A DNA stretch of 64,000 nt from Sialis fuliginosa (taxonomy: Eukaryota; Arthropoda; Insecta; Megaloptera; Sialidae): assembly GCA_961205875.1 (NCBI GenBank), contig OY540813.1, forward strand, positions 11,503,001-11,567,000, read 5' to 3'. This document shows, one piece after another, positions 12,142 through 24,907 of this stretch. How positions within the stretch are numbered: position 1 is the first letter of the stretch; every line of letters starts with the position of its first letter. The translations under genes and the position numbers were made by a program. The notes beneath the pieces were generated by a model that ran no database searches, was not told the origin of the DNA, and saw nothing but the letters and a program-made list of their open reading frames with translations.

Positions 12142-12572
12142 AGACTCTGTCAAACAGGAAGCGGACTGTCCGCGTGGTCAGTCCACGCGGACAGCCGCGA
12201 ACTCTGTATCGTGTAATGTTGCATTACTCTAGTCAAACAGAAAGCGGACTACCGCGGCGGACAGCGGACAGGTTGTAAATTTTTAGTTCGCGCGCGGACT
12301 GGATGATAAAATGAGTAAAAGAGAAGATAATGATGAAAAGTTGATTGATCTCTCGAACGTAGAATGCCTGCATTATGCACATTGACTATGGCATACCCAT
12401 TTCCATTTTCGTCTTGCTGCTGAACTCACAGCTAAGAAAATAAGTATTTCTTCTTCGTCAGACAAACTGCTGGACATGATGATCACTAGATGAAGAAAAA
12501 ATTTGCCTTGGTTCGCCGTCACTTGGGCGTTCTGTTTGACCACCCTAGTCCGCTTCCTGTTTGACATAGCCT
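12142..12572 (-). mobile_element. PIF/Harbinger-type element inside the Helitron
   Basis: TAA duplications at 12139-12141 and 12573-12575 flank ends that share GTCAAACAGGAAGCGGACT in inverted orientation, a good match to PIF/Harbinger organisation. A third, internal copy of the GTCAAACAGAAAGCGGACT motif lies at about 12233. Read on the minus strand from the right end, a short frame contains SDEEEILIFLA followed by RRKWKWV. This resembles the acidic, Leu-rich start and basic run of Harbinger transposases, so it is probably a truncated transposase 5' end. Confidence 0.78.
12166..12194. repeat. Perfect GC-rich hairpin
   Basis: The arms CTGTCCGCGTGG and CCACGCGGACAG are exact 12-bp inverted repeats with a 5-nt spacer. 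They lie just inside the left end of the Harbinger-type element. Confidence 0.9.
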
Positions 12573-12715
12573 TAATTCCGTAGTCCATGTGAGCGAAACC
12601 ACGTAGACACAGCTAGTTATTTATAAAGCTATACTTAGAATACAATACGTTCAATATCATTAATAATGTTAATTTTGATTTTATAATTTACTAACACATT
12701 TGAACCAATATAAAG

Positions 12716-12963
12716 GAATATTGGGAGGGTGGTGGTTCGGTGCGTCCCCATCTTCACCGGACAGCAACTTCCTGCGCGTGTCGAACGCGTTCCCCAACCG
12801 ACGGCTCTCGGACAACACGCTGATGACACCCAAGATCCGGATCGCTCCGTCGTGCGCCAGCTCACCGGGTGGAACACCGGGCGGCGGCCTACCCATCCGC
12901 AGGCATTCCAGTATAGGGCCTCAGGAGCGTAGAGGCTCGAACATCAACTTATCACCACCGACG
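12716..12963 (+). CDS. SCYL2: SCYL2 exon (disordered C-terminal tail)
   Basis: This 248-bp exon follows a TATAAAG acceptor and precedes a consensus GTAAGT donor. Two leading bases complete the Gly codon left by the previous exon. It then reads ILGGWWFGASPSSPDSNFL, RRLSDNTLMTPKIRIAPS, a Gly/Pro-rich run, and IRRHSSIGPQERRGSNINLS. The RRLS, RRHS and RRGS segments look like basophilic or 14-3-3-type phosphosites, as in the disordered SCYL2 tails of arthropods. Base composition is much GC-richer than the flanking introns. The minus-strand and +2 frames across it are shadows. Assignment rests on phase continuity more than on domain homology. Confidence 0.85.
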
Positions 12964-13387
12964 GTAAGTCTCGTATACCTCACATTATACATACATAACC
13001 TATATATACATATATATAATATATATATGTGTATATACATACTTATAGATTATATATATAAAAGATAAAAAGTATAAATAAAGCAATCTATTGCCAACTG
13101 TAAACAAATTAATTTCTTCGACTTTTGTAGCCCAATATTTTAATTGTTTTGAAGAATATATTTATAAATAACCCGGGACCTTAATATATTTAAAAACTTA
13201 AAATACACAGAAAAAATAGGTACAAAACAGTAATTTTAAAAAAAGATAAATTGAACCTCGAAATTATTGACAAATAACAAATTATGCTAGCAAGAATAAA
13301 GGCACGACTTAATTATGGTTGTCTTTCAATTGCATGAATTACGTACATGCAAATATGAACTTTTATTATTAATAGGTAATATCATAT

Positions 13388-14325
13388 TAGTCCAGTCATT
13401 TTAGACGAAAAAAATATTAACTTCTAAATAAATCCTGGTGAAGAATTGTTTTTACAAACATCTTTATTTTAGCATCACAAATAACGTGCAAAAAGCCAAT
13501 TTCAAAATTATGTTCGCGAAGTAAATTATTTAAGGTCTAAGGTCACAAAAATTCGTTTTTCAAGAATATCTCGTTTTGTTCGTAAGAAAATTGTCTACAA
13601 AAAACGTTATTTACAAATTTCACGTACGATTAACAGTTTTCGAGATAACGAGCTTTAAATTTTTAGATCGAGTCGCATGTACTCCACCGTATAGGTACAG
13701 GGAACATAGTACAATAAAAATCGATTTTTTGAACAATAATTCCTTCATCAACGAAAATTGGTACAATATATGTAGTTTTATGCCGATACTTTAAAAAACC
13801 GATGAGCGTAGTCGACCAAGGCGTACAGGAGTAGTTTGGCAATGAGTGTAAGGGGTACAAAAGTATTGTTCATGAATAAATTCAAAACGGTTAATTTTAT
13901 TGAAAAATAATTCAAAGATTTTTTGTAACTTTCAACCAATCTTTAATTTTTATTTTATTTTATCCAAATACAATAAAAATTGACCGAGATACAGCCCTTA
14001 CAAACTGACCGCAAAGCATGATAACTGATTTTTTATCATGGTGCCCATTATCTCGAAAACTGTTGGTCGTATGTGAAATTTGTAAATAACCTTTTTCGTA
14101 GAAAATTTTCTTATTAACAATTTTAACAATGATCAAAATTAGCGTACAACCAATAGAAAACGAGATATTTGCAAAAAACTCAGACCTTAAATAATTCACT
14201 ATGCGAACATAATTTTGAAACAAACAATTTTCCCTTTGTTTATAATGCCAAAATAAAGATGTTTGTAAAAAAAATTCTTCACCAGAATTTGTGTAGAAGC
14301 AAAATTCTAAAATGACAGGACTATA
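13388..14325. repeat. Foldback family FB-A, copy 1
   Basis: The outer ends TAGTCCAGTCATTTTAGA and, inverted, TCTAAAATGACAGGACTA continue inward as imperfect arms of about 270 bp (AAATAAATCCTGGTGAAGAA, ACAAACATCTTTATTTT, GTAAATTATTTAAGGTCT on the left, with inverse forms on the right). Minus-strand frames of up to 130 codons inside are repeat-derived. A second copy is at 52949-53501. Confidence 0.8.
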
Positions 14326-16118
14326 CATATAACTTGTGAAAATTATTTTCATACAGATATTTCACACTTTATGTATATATGTATATCCCTAAGAAGATAT
14401 AGCATACAAGGCTTATGTATTATATATTATAGAGGCTTATAATCGTTTTAATTTCCGGTTGTAAATTGTTTTTCAATATTTTTTTTTCAACTAAAGCTGA
14501 TCAGAGTTTCAATAATATTACACTTGACTAGTTTATGTTTTATTTGTTTTAAAATAGCAATTATTTTTTTACAAATTTGAAATCTAACAAATATATTTAT
14601 TCATGTTTCAACATTGTTTTTTTTTTCAAATTTCTTAAATGTAATAAATAAATATATAAATATTACTTTTAAAATCGCCATACGTAAATAAAATAAATCT
14701 TGAAAGAATAAGATATTTCCAAGAATTTTTTACCGATAAATAAATAATAAGTACAAATAATAATTTTAAAACTTTTGGCAAAAGGTTGCTTCTTGTATAG
14801 AATAGTAATAGTTTAGAAACGTAGAACAAGTATGTCATTTAGTTATCATTTGTAGATATTAGATATAATTCACCCTAGTTTCAGGTCTCGTAAATTTACT
14901 GTTCTCCATTTTTAAGTTGAAATTGATCTTATCATATCAATTTTTTCCGATATACTTCTATATTGGATTCTTCCCGTTTTCAATTATTATGAGATTAGTT
15001 TAGACATACATATTTATTGAATCTAATTTATTTTTGTAGAATTTAAATATACAGGTACAACTGTTAACAATTTTGGTTAATATTATGAACAAACATTTTA
15101 TTTTAAAGTGATGTTTACTTATATATTAATTTGATTCTATCGAATTTAAAAAAAATAGTTTATCAGTTCAGAATTCAGATTTATTCTAGATGCATATTTA
15201 TAAAATGGGTATTATGCATTTTTATTTATCATTAAATAATTTCAAACACATAAAAAATCTCTTGACCTCTAGCCGGAGTATAATTTACTTATACATTTTT
15301 GGGCACTGAAAATTGACAATAAAAGAAATTCCCAAAATTTTTTTTACTCCGTCAAAAAATTTCAAAATTCATATTTATTTCAAAAGCTTCCATGAACCAT
15401 AAAAAATTTTTTGACCTATTCTAATGCATGACTTTCTTAGATCAATTTTTTGTAAGATCATTTTCGACCAAATTATTTGTGATCAAATCAAAAACTGGAT
15501 TTTGAACTATGAACGCATATAATAAGAAAACAAATTATAGTACAAAAATTCCTATGGGAAGATTTGGAAATCTGAAAGTTTAGTCTTCATAACTCGGTTT
15601 AAAATGCTCGTACAGTTATTCGAAAAAAAAAAACAAATTAAAGAGAAAATTCTGATCTACAAAAGTAATTCATTAGATTTGGCTAAAAATATTTATCACG
15701 GCCCGTGGAGGCTCTTAAAATTGATATCATTTTTTTGTTACTTTTTGACAGCAAAAACGTTTGCGTATCTACGAGTTTTTTTACTATAAAACTCGCTTTC
15801 AGCGCAACAAAAGAATATTCCGGTTAGGAGATCGATACCATTTGTTTTTTTAGTGAGACTATGTTATTGTTATTAATATGAAATATTGAAATCTAGTAAC
15901 GAATTGCCGTTTAATTTAAATTAACATTTTTTGTGATTTAGAAGAAATACTTTCAATAACAGATACAACTTTAAAATAAATAGTGTTCGTATAATTTAAC
16001 ACATATCTCCCGTTAACAGTTTGTTAGGTTTTTTTTGTTTATATAACTGTTTAAGTGTTAAAGTCCATTCAGCGCCGTTACCTTTACGGTACAGAGTGTT
16101 TCTGTTTTCGGCCGACAG

Positions 16119-16181
16119 GGCGCGTATTCATGCAGTCCCGTATCACGTGACGGCTCAACACTTTCAGTTCCGTCTGCGTAT
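16119..16181 (+). CDS. Candidate SCYL2 cassette exon (63 bp)
   Basis: This is an inference, not a recognised homology. A pyrimidine-rich stretch ending GCCGACAG is followed by exactly 63 bp without a stop in the required phase, then a strong GTAAGT donor. The 21 codons read GAYSCSPVSRDGSTLSVPSA(Y), Ser-rich like the neighbouring tail exons. The block sits in a conspicuous GC-rich island (about 16060-16260) within AT-rich intron. Since both flanking SCYL2 exons are at phase 0 here, inclusion or skipping would preserve the frame. Alternatives are an internal promoter or CpG-rich regulatory island, or an unrelated first exon. Confidence 0.4.
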
Positions 16182-16782
16182 GTAAGTCAAGCATCGTGTG
16201 TGCCAAACCAGTAACCCCCTGTGCCCCTCGAACCCTCAGCCACCCACCCCCATCTTAAACTTGCGACAAAACTCTTACATATACACATTTACATACACAC
16301 GTGCAAATACAAAAAGCTAGAAGTTAATGATTTTCTGCATATTAATAAAAGAAGTGAAAATAAATAATTATTCTATTGGAATATAAATACACCTATAAAA
16401 TATTGTAAATGGTAGAGTTGTAGCATTGACCATATTCATAATGAGAGCACTTCTTAAAGCAAAATTAAAACTACAGGTGAAGAAAGAAAAAGCTTTTAAT
16501 ATACACAGTTAGATCGAATAACACGGAAATATTTTATTCGTTGATAATTACTTTTCTTTTTCATTAAGCGAGATACATTACCTATAGCAGTTACGTGACT
16601 TTAAAGGTATAATGAAATGGACGATTTAATGCCAGCTATTTAAACGCCGCCCGCAACAATAAATTAAATTCATAGGTTATATTTGAAAATTCAAGGGTCA
16701 AGTTCAATCGACCAATTAATATTATTGAGCCTACAAAAAATGTACTTACATATGTATATACATATATACAATAGGTGTGTCA

Positions 16783-16900
16783 AAAAATCGATATTTTTTT
16801 CCTCACTCTCGTTACAGAATAACGTAGTTTTTGACCCAAAATAAATCCCCCCCCCCACAACAATTACTCTTGGAGTTCAATTTTAAGAGGTGCCACTAAT
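16783..16900 (-). repeat. Dispersed repeat with a partner at 4315-4438
   Basis: Read on the minus strand, this block (CACCTCTTAAAATTGAACT, GATTTATTTT, TTTTTTGACACAC) follows 4315-4438 in order. The two are diverged copies in opposite orientation. The 4315 copy ends exactly where the hAT target duplication begins. Confidence 0.65.
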
Positions 16901-18592
16901 GCTCTAACTTAACTTAATTTTCTGTATTTGCTTCATTTTTATATCATCTTTATTTTCATTATGATTTTTATACATATTTACCAATAGAATAATAATTAAA
17001 TATTTCATGTTCTTTTATTATATGTAAGATACTTTTACATTCCATTTTTTTAATCATTTTAATTTGAATAAATAAATGTGATATTAATCGAACTCGAATT
17101 GTCTTAATTATAATAATTTACGGAAAACAATAATGATGATGAAATACAACAAAATTCAAATTATATATCAATTCCAATAATATTGTAAACCTAATTATTA
17201 ATTAACTAATTAACAAATTGATAATATAAATAATTGAAATTTAATGTTTTGAAATGTTCGAATGATGTTTTATTTCAATATAAATTTCCAAACAATTCTA
17301 GGAATCAGATATTTAATTATGTTCCAATTAATGTTTCCATTTTACATTTAATAATCTACCCAAATCTGAATAAACTAAAATGTCCAAACTATCTATTTGT
17401 AGATACTCATAATAGCCAATTTTTTAATTTCAGTGATGAAATTCGTTATTTTTCGTTATAAAATTTAATTACCAAGCTATTGATTAAAATAGGTCATTCT
17501 GTTATATGCATCATTCGTATGTAGAACATTTAAAAGCAAAAACAAAAATAATGATCAATCATTGTGCTGAACCATGATTGAATTAACTCTAATAGACTGT
17601 ATGATGCATTTACATACCACATACATATGTCACACATACACACACCCACGCATATACGAGTTTATACTATCACACAATTCAAGAAAGATATCTGATGAAA
17701 AAAAGTTCGCTTATAAATTAATTTTAATATTTTGTTATGAATTTTTATATGTCTATAGCTTTCTATAAAACAAAAAACAATTAGTCGTATTTATTAATCA
17801 TATTATAGCGATATATTCGCTTTCAAAAAATATATTTTGAAGCTACCAAATGATTTCTTTTACAATGCATTACAATGATTCAGCAAATTTCCAATTTTTT
17901 CAGATTTTTCTCATTGTTAAACGAAAATTTTTAAATTTCTGGAATCGTCATCTTTCATTTAATACCCCACTCGCCGAGGTTGAATAAAATTTTTTTTTGG
18001 TAGCCCATTTGCCCTTCTTAAAGGGTTACTTAATTATCACACTGAAAAGTGAGCTCTAAAAAAAATGTTCACTTATAATTTCTTTTGAATATCATTTTTT
18101 AAATGTTTATACATCATTTAAGCTAATAAAAAAAATTGTCAAAAAATTAATTAATACATTAGATGTAACCCCTTAATTAAAAGCATCAAAAACTTAACAT
18201 TTGTTTTTTATAACTCAGGTCTATTATTATTGGTCCACATTAAAACGACGTATAAACTTGAAAAATCCATATATTTAGAAATTAAATTCATATAATTTAA
18301 TTTTCGTTACCACCATTCATTCTCATACTCGTTATAATTTTGTATTTTTACTGCGAGTGGGTATTTTTAAACTCAACACAAAACAATTGACACTTGATAT
18401 TTGGATTGATACTGTGCGTTGTTTTTCAAAAGTCAAGTGAAATGAAAAAGTTTGTAAGATGTCGATTGAAATGTCAAGTAATAACAAACTACGATTCGCT
18501 TTTAACCTAAAAATATCAAGTTACTTCTTCAAAAAATATTTTTCCGGATACATTTGTGCTAACAATTCAATTTTATAATAATGCCTAATTGA

Positions 18593-18795
18593 ATGGGTCT
18601 TGACTTCTGGGTATAAGCCGCGTCGATTTGGTCTTGTTATCGGCCAAAGTTTCGTGACACATTGCAATGGACATCTTCAGGGCTTTTCTTAAAGTTCACT
18701 TTTACTTCTAAGATGTCCACTGCAATGTGTGACGAAACGTTGACCGATAACACGAACAAATCGACGCGGCTTACATCCAGAAGCCAAGATCCATA
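18593..18795. repeat. Foldback family FB-B, copy 1
   Basis: The left arm (TCTTGACTTCTGGGTATAAG, CCGCGTCGATTTGGTC, CACATTGCAATGGACATCTT) and right arm (AAGATGTCCACTGCAATGTG, AAATCGACGCGGCTTACATC) are about 80-bp imperfect inverse copies with a loop of about 35 bp. A second copy with a shortened left arm lies at 57997-58132. Confidence 0.85.
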
Positions 18796-19521
18796 CCAAG
18801 ATCACCGCGGAAGCCTCAAGACTTGTATGCTTAATTGAAAATTATATTTTTATTGTTGCTGAGTTACACTATATCAAAATATTTTTTTAATTGAGTGCAT
18901 AAAAGTTAATTTAAAATAATTCATCAGACATTTTTCCTGAAACAGACTATACCATAAATACGCATACATATATGGAAATACATGTACACGCTTTTGATAT
19001 TCTCTTCAACGTTCTGAAAATAATACAGTCAGTGATTATTTTGTATGGCTTTTTTTCATTTATGATTTTTAAATTGATAAATACATACAAGCATAAAATA
19101 AAAAGTATTTCGAGTTAAACTCAGAAATGAATAATGAAACTGCACGATATTAAATACCGATATTTATTAAAATAATTAGAATGGAATTCAGAATAAGATA
19201 AATTGATACACCATAGACATGCATATTTATTTGATTTTTAAATCATGTTTTATTAAGCTTTATTACTTTTTTAATATAAACCTAAATAAATATTGTGCTG
19301 ATGAAGTTACTGATATTAATTATACATACTTCAATGATCACTTTCTGTTAATTTCTGTGCACATCTATACAGAATGTATCAGAACATACAACAATTTTTT
19401 ACCGAATTTCTCAAATCGAGTAACGTTTGACAGTGTTTCAGTGAACATTTAATTTATTCTAGAATTGACATTTTCAAAATTATAAGAAACATAACGTCAA
19501 TATCATTTCCATATACATATA

Positions 19522-19697
19522 CAGGATGTTCGCCAAAATCGAGTGATCATTGCTAACTTTGTTATTATTGGCGCTAGAAGATCGATTAAATGGGAAAAGT
19601 ATCAGTATTTTTTCCGTCAAATTTCAGAGATATAATAAAATTAAAACTTTTTTTAAATGTAATAAACTGTATATTTCTAATTCTGGCGAACTACCTG
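19522..19697. mobile_element. CAGG...CCTG TIR element with TATA TSD, copy 1
   Basis: This 176-bp element starts CAGGATGTTCGCCAAAATC and ends GAATTCTGGCGAACTACCTG-like in inverse. It is flanked on both sides by TATA (19518-19521 and 19698-19701). Internal sequence (GAGTGATCATTGCTAACTTT, TATCAGTATTTTTTCCG) is shared with the left arm of 21926-22665. Confidence 0.75.
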
Positions 19698-21925
19698 TAT
19701 AGAAAAATCGTGGCTTAAAGATAATATAAATACACATAATGAAAAAGTTTATCTAATTGTAAGACTTAAATAATTGGTTTAAGAAATTAAACACTCGAAT
19801 ATAAATTAATCTCTTTTAAAAACATACAATACATAAATACATATATCTTAAGAATATAATGTCACGACCTTTAAATAATCTAATTAAACTTAGTAGAACC
19901 CGTAGTAATGCTCTAACTTTTTCATAACAACTTACATATATTAAATAGGCCTGAATAGATGATTCTAAAGCTTTTTGGAGTGCTGAAACCAAATCCATCA
20001 TCCAAATTACTCCATCGAGTCAGGTTTTCGAAATAAACTGACCCAAAATTTCCAAAAATGTCATATTTTAACAGGCAAGCATTTTTTTAAGTTTTCAACA
20101 ACAAATAATTAAGTTTACACAACAAATAATCTTTTTGCTTCTACTTTTTACTGTCCAATTTCTTTTCGATGAGAACAGGACTATACTACACACAAATACT
20201 TCAAACTAGTATATCTCGGTGAAAAAAATCATACAGTGAAACGTAAAAGTTTATTTTAACTGTAGAACAATTTTTTGCTGCTTGGTAATATATTCATAAA
20301 TGTAACCAAAATCATAATTCTTAGTAATTATGGGGCTCTTTGGTCAACAAACTATATTTCAGTATGCCAAAAACCTTCGCCTATTCTGGTCTCTTGGACA
20401 GAAAATGTTTATTTGTTGCACTATCTTTTACATGGTAACCTATCGCTTCTTTGTACAAATTATAATTTGTGCATTTTGAAATTCCGTTTCAAACAAACGG
20501 ATACATTTTAAATTAGACAATAGTGTTTTGTTTTCAACTTTAATATCTTTCAAAATAATTTATAATATTTGATCTAGGAGGTTTAATTTAAGCCGGCATT
20601 TCAAAATGCACCAATCACTTAACCTTATATTTGTACAAAAACTACTACAACAACAAAAATTACCCAATGTTAAAATTCCTATGGCTTAATAAAAATGAAA
20701 TAAACTGTATAATAAGTATTGTTATGCTATAATTCATTGACACCATCAAGTACCTCAAATTATTTAGTTTAGCCTTAAATACAAAATGTTCAAGAAATTC
20801 TGGTACATCCTGTATAATATACACAAAACCACTAAACCCATACACATGTACACACTCACATACCCCTTGCTCATATGTCGTTTCTCATTTCGAATGTTTT
20901 ACAGAAATTGATTCAACTTTATAATAATGGCGTCTCATTTGTCATGATACTTAATGTGTTTCTATTTACAGGATTATTTCACAAAATATCAGCAGTCAAG
21001 AAAATATATATTTTATAATTTCTACCGATTTTTATAGTATATAAATAATACAACCTCCCCAAATAAATAATTTTGAAATAGTGATTTTAGTTATCGTAAT
21101 ATTAATTAATATAATCCATTGTTTGAGTTGAAATTTAAAATTTTCTTAAAATGCTATTTGAAAATTATTTATTATTTTATTTAAAATTATTTTTAGATTC
21201 AGTTTTTAATATTTTTTTAAACAACTAATAGAAATGAGTGCTAAATTTTAAATAATCAATTTTGGCATAATCTTGAGATGGAAATCTTTTGCTATATGCA
21301 CGCTTGTGATAACCAAAGAAAATAATTTACTAATTTAATTAAATAAGGTGAGAATGCAACCGCCATTTTTTGTTAATATATAAAATCAGTTCGTATATTT
21401 TAAAACGCGTTATTTTAATTAAATATAAATACTTACATTAAAATAAAACCTGGTTTTACAAAAATTGTGATTAAATCTTATATTTTTATATCCATGATGA
21501 AAAAACACACCACAATTTAGAGAAGAAAAATACAAATCTCAGACGAGTTAATTATTTTCTTTGGATATCGCTGAAAGTGAAATTAGGGCAATTTGGACAT
21601 TCATTTGTGACGTCTGACCCATCATGACCGCTTTTGAACATTTGTATGCCATGTGTTGATTGTGCTCTGTCTTTATTCAGCTTGCACGGAGCATGATAGT
21701 GAGTACCTACATGTATTTTATGTTCGTAGATTAGAACAAACGGTAACGTAAAGATTTTTTACTTTTAATGCTCACTATGCCACTGATAATAAAAATTCAC
21801 AAATATTAGTTTTTTAACACCACGCAATGAAAATTGCTAACTTAAACTTAACGTACCTATGAATATATTATTGTATACCAATTGTTGTAGTACACTATAT
21901 AAATAATAAATATATTATAGTTATA

Positions 21926-22665
21926 CAGGATATTTACGGAAATCGAGTGATTATTGCTAACTTTTTTATTTTTGGTGTTAGAAGATCGGTTAAATGGGCA
22001 ATTATCAGTATTTTTTCCGGAATGAATAATGGCGGTGGTAAAAAAATGTAATGTCGAATTTCAAATATATTCTGACATAATTTTTTAATGAAATAATATT
22101 ATTAATGTATCATAGCTGAAAATGTTATATTTATAAAACTGTGATATATGCATCGTATTAATCGTATTATATCAAATATTAAATTAATAGAAAATATCAA
22201 AAAATAGTGTGCTATGCAGATTTAATAAACACAAACAAATTATTATAATTTTTAAAACAATAATTTTGGGTATTTTTTTGAAAGTTTTTAGCGTTTTCAA
22301 GTATTATTGATGTAGAAAAATATTATTCATTATAATTAATTGTTATATTTTATTAATAATACTCAAAAACAATGAAAAAACGCGAACAAATGGCATAAAT
22401 ACCCAAAATTATTGTTTTAAAAATTATAATCATTTGTTTATGTTTTACATAGAACACTATTTTTCGATATTTTCTATTAATTTATTACTTTTTATATCTT
22501 AGTTTATATAATTTTAACACCAAGCATGTATTACATTTTTATAAAGAGAACATTCTAAGCTATAAAATACAACAATAATACAAGTGTATTCCATTATTCA
22601 TCCCGGAAAATACTAATATATAGCCCATTTGATCGTTTTGCTATCTCGAATAATATCCCCCTCTA
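21926..22665. repeat. Large foldback related to the element at 19522
   Basis: The left side starts CAGGATATTTACGGAAATCG after TATA and shares GAGTGATTATTGCTAACTTT and ATCAGTATTTTTTCCGG with 19522-19697. Outer arms (about 21985-22025 and 22590-22635) and inner arms (about 22185-22275 and 22390-22485, around AATAATTTTGGGTATTT) are inverse copies. The right terminus is diverged, so the end is approximate. Confidence 0.65.
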
Positions 22666-23534
22666 TATTAATTATATAGTAAATAGGATCTAGGATTTTC
22701 CATTTGCCAAAATGGCGCCACATTAACTAATTTCGTATAATCACATATAATTTGACATCTAGTTTAATATTATTAATAATATAGTTAATTATATTTAAAA
22801 TCTTTACGTTACAATGTTATTGTTTTCTTAAAGCAGCAATTATTGTTTTTTTTTAATTTAATATTAAAATAATTGTTTTTTACAATATTAGCTGCTTTCC
22901 GAAAAAGTACAAATTTTGTTTTATATACTTATAAAAATTGTTTATTTTATATAATAATAAATTGTAATTTAATATTTTTTATATTAGTAATTATTTTAAC
23001 GAAGCTTAAAATCAATGGTTCAAAGCTTCTAGAATAGATGCTTTAAATTTTAAAAGGGGTTTTCAAATTATAAAAAAAACTTGTTTTGGATTTTTGATTT
23101 TTTATATTTATTTTTATAAAAAACTTTAATAAAATAAATCTGTGTATTTGAAAAAAATTATAAATTCAATTCTTGTATCTGAAAAAAGTTACTTAACTCC
23201 TTCAAATACTATTTATTGTTGTTTTTTACTGTTTTTCAAATAAACATTATATATTTTTGATAAAGTTATTTCTTTTTTTGAAAACCCCAATAGATAGATT
23301 ATCAATTGGCTGAAAAAAGTCATTTCCATTTAGTCAGGCAATGTATCAACGATTAACATGACTACCAAATCAACTTAAAACAATCCAAATATTTATAGTG
23401 ATTAATACAAGACGCTTGTCAAGAATGGTCAACATGAAGAATGAAGATTTGGAGACGGGTAGAAAGAAGATCATATATCTTGAATGTTTGGATTTGTTTA
23501 ATAGTTTATTTGGTACTAATTTGACATTCATATA

Positions 23535-24218
23535 CAGGCTAGTTCAATAGTGCGCCCGGCTTTCCTAGCACACTTCCCGTAGGAAATAGAAAAAAAGTTT
23601 GGTACATAATATTATTGATTTGAAAAGATCAACGTCGTAAAATTATTTTTAACAATACAGTATTGAATATCTCAGAAACTATGAGGTTTAGACATAGGAC
23701 ATCCCTTATATAAATTGAAAAGGAGAAAAACCATCGAATAGCGAAATAAAAAAAGGCTAGTCACATTTGAAAATAATGAGTTTTATCACTTTGAATTTTG
23801 GAATTTTTTTATGAACACCCTATATAACTAAATTCAATTTGCTTATTATCAAAATGTTACTCTCTACCAGGACTAACGTTATTGCTGAAAAAATACATCG
23901 CTTCAAAAAAAAAACGAGGCCGCTACGATTTTTTAAGTTTGAGCCTGCTTATGGATTATTTTTCGGAAATAAAATTATAATTTGGCAACACTGTCACTAA
24001 ATCAAAAAATTAACAGACGTTAATGTAGAGGTTAAAAAATGACTTCGGAAAACTTAAAACGTTACAGGGTATTCCATTTAAAAAAATCTTTGTTTTTGTT
24101 ATAGCGCAAAAATGGGATACCCTGTATTGTTGAAAATAATAATTTTACGACCAATTATTTTTTCTATCTCCTACGGGAAGTGCGCTAGGAAAGCCGGACG
24201 TACTATTGACCTACCCTG
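23535..24218. mobile_element. CAGG...CCTG TIR element with TATA TSD, copy 2
   Basis: The termini CAGGCTAGTTCAATAGTGCG and, inverted, CGTACTATTGACCTACCCTG belong to a 50-60 bp inverted repeat that includes CCGGCTTTCCTAGC. TATA flanks it at 23531-23534 and 24219-24222. A second inverted block (CGTAAAATTATT..AACAATACAG) lies inside. No transposase is present in its 684 bp. Confidence 0.8.
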
Positions 24219-24907
24219 TATATAAACCATCAAAGCATTCATTTATTATCAAATAATAACATTACTGGTCGACAACTTACGTCTTACAAAGTAATCCATT
24301 TTTTTATTAATTACAAAAAAATGATTATTTTCATAATTATGAATCATTAATGGTATTTTTCATTCTTAATGCATGCATAAAAAAATGTGTAATATTATTT
24401 CTAAATTAATTCCCACCGTAAAAATGTTGTCGACCATTTCAGGAGACCTCCCATATCAGAATAACTAATTAATTATTATCGATATTTTCTTTTGCTATAA
24501 AATTATTAAAAATTTATGCCTGATATTAATTTCTTTCGGCGAATTTTTATTCATTTATATACAGACTATTAAAATTTATGACTTAATTAAACCAGATTTT
24601 ACCAGAATAATAACTTCTGTATAAACGTTATCCTCGGGCTGTATAAAAATGTTAATTACCTAAATGGGATGGAATTATCCAGCTCATAGTCTTCTTCCTT
24701 AAACATTCAGTTACCAGTGTTGCTAATCTGTATTTATTTATGAAAATACTTCTTATATACATGCATATATATATGTAATATAATTGTATTCATTACCGTT
24801 GCTTAAATTTATATTAAAAAGTGGAAAAAAAACGTCATATTATGTTAAGAATATTTCAAAAGGAACACGCCTATATTTTATTTTAACGGTTTTTTAAGTG
24901 GCCATAT

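Larger units (their letters stand above)
11840..12616 (+). mobile_element. Non-autonomous Helitron carrying a nested element
   Basis: The 5' end reads A/TCTATATTCTATATATATAAA, followed by GTGTCTCTGTCTGTC and ACTCGAGAATCACTTATCCGA, phrases typical of insect Helitron 5' regions. The 3' end is ACACAGCTAG/T, with the CTAG terminus and the A|T insertion context expected of the superfamily. The usual 3' subterminal hairpin is weak. About 430 bp of its length is a later Harbinger-type insertion (12142-12572). No Rep/helicase is encoded. Confidence 0.7.
9897..12715 (+). other. SCYL2 intron, 2.8 kb
   Basis: This runs from GTATGT to a TATAAAG acceptor. It contains one member of a dispersed repeat (9933-10197), a short cAGCTTCTCGT..GAGGAAGCA palindromic motif (about 10470-10503, also near 34215-34247), a TIR element (10920-11237) and a Helitron with a nested Harbinger-type element (11840-12616). 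The remaining sequence is AT-rich. Confidence 0.7.

Noticed and set aside
13960-14352. 130-codon minus-strand frame
   Set aside because: It lies wholly inside one arm of foldback FB-A, and the matching arms elsewhere do not keep the frame.
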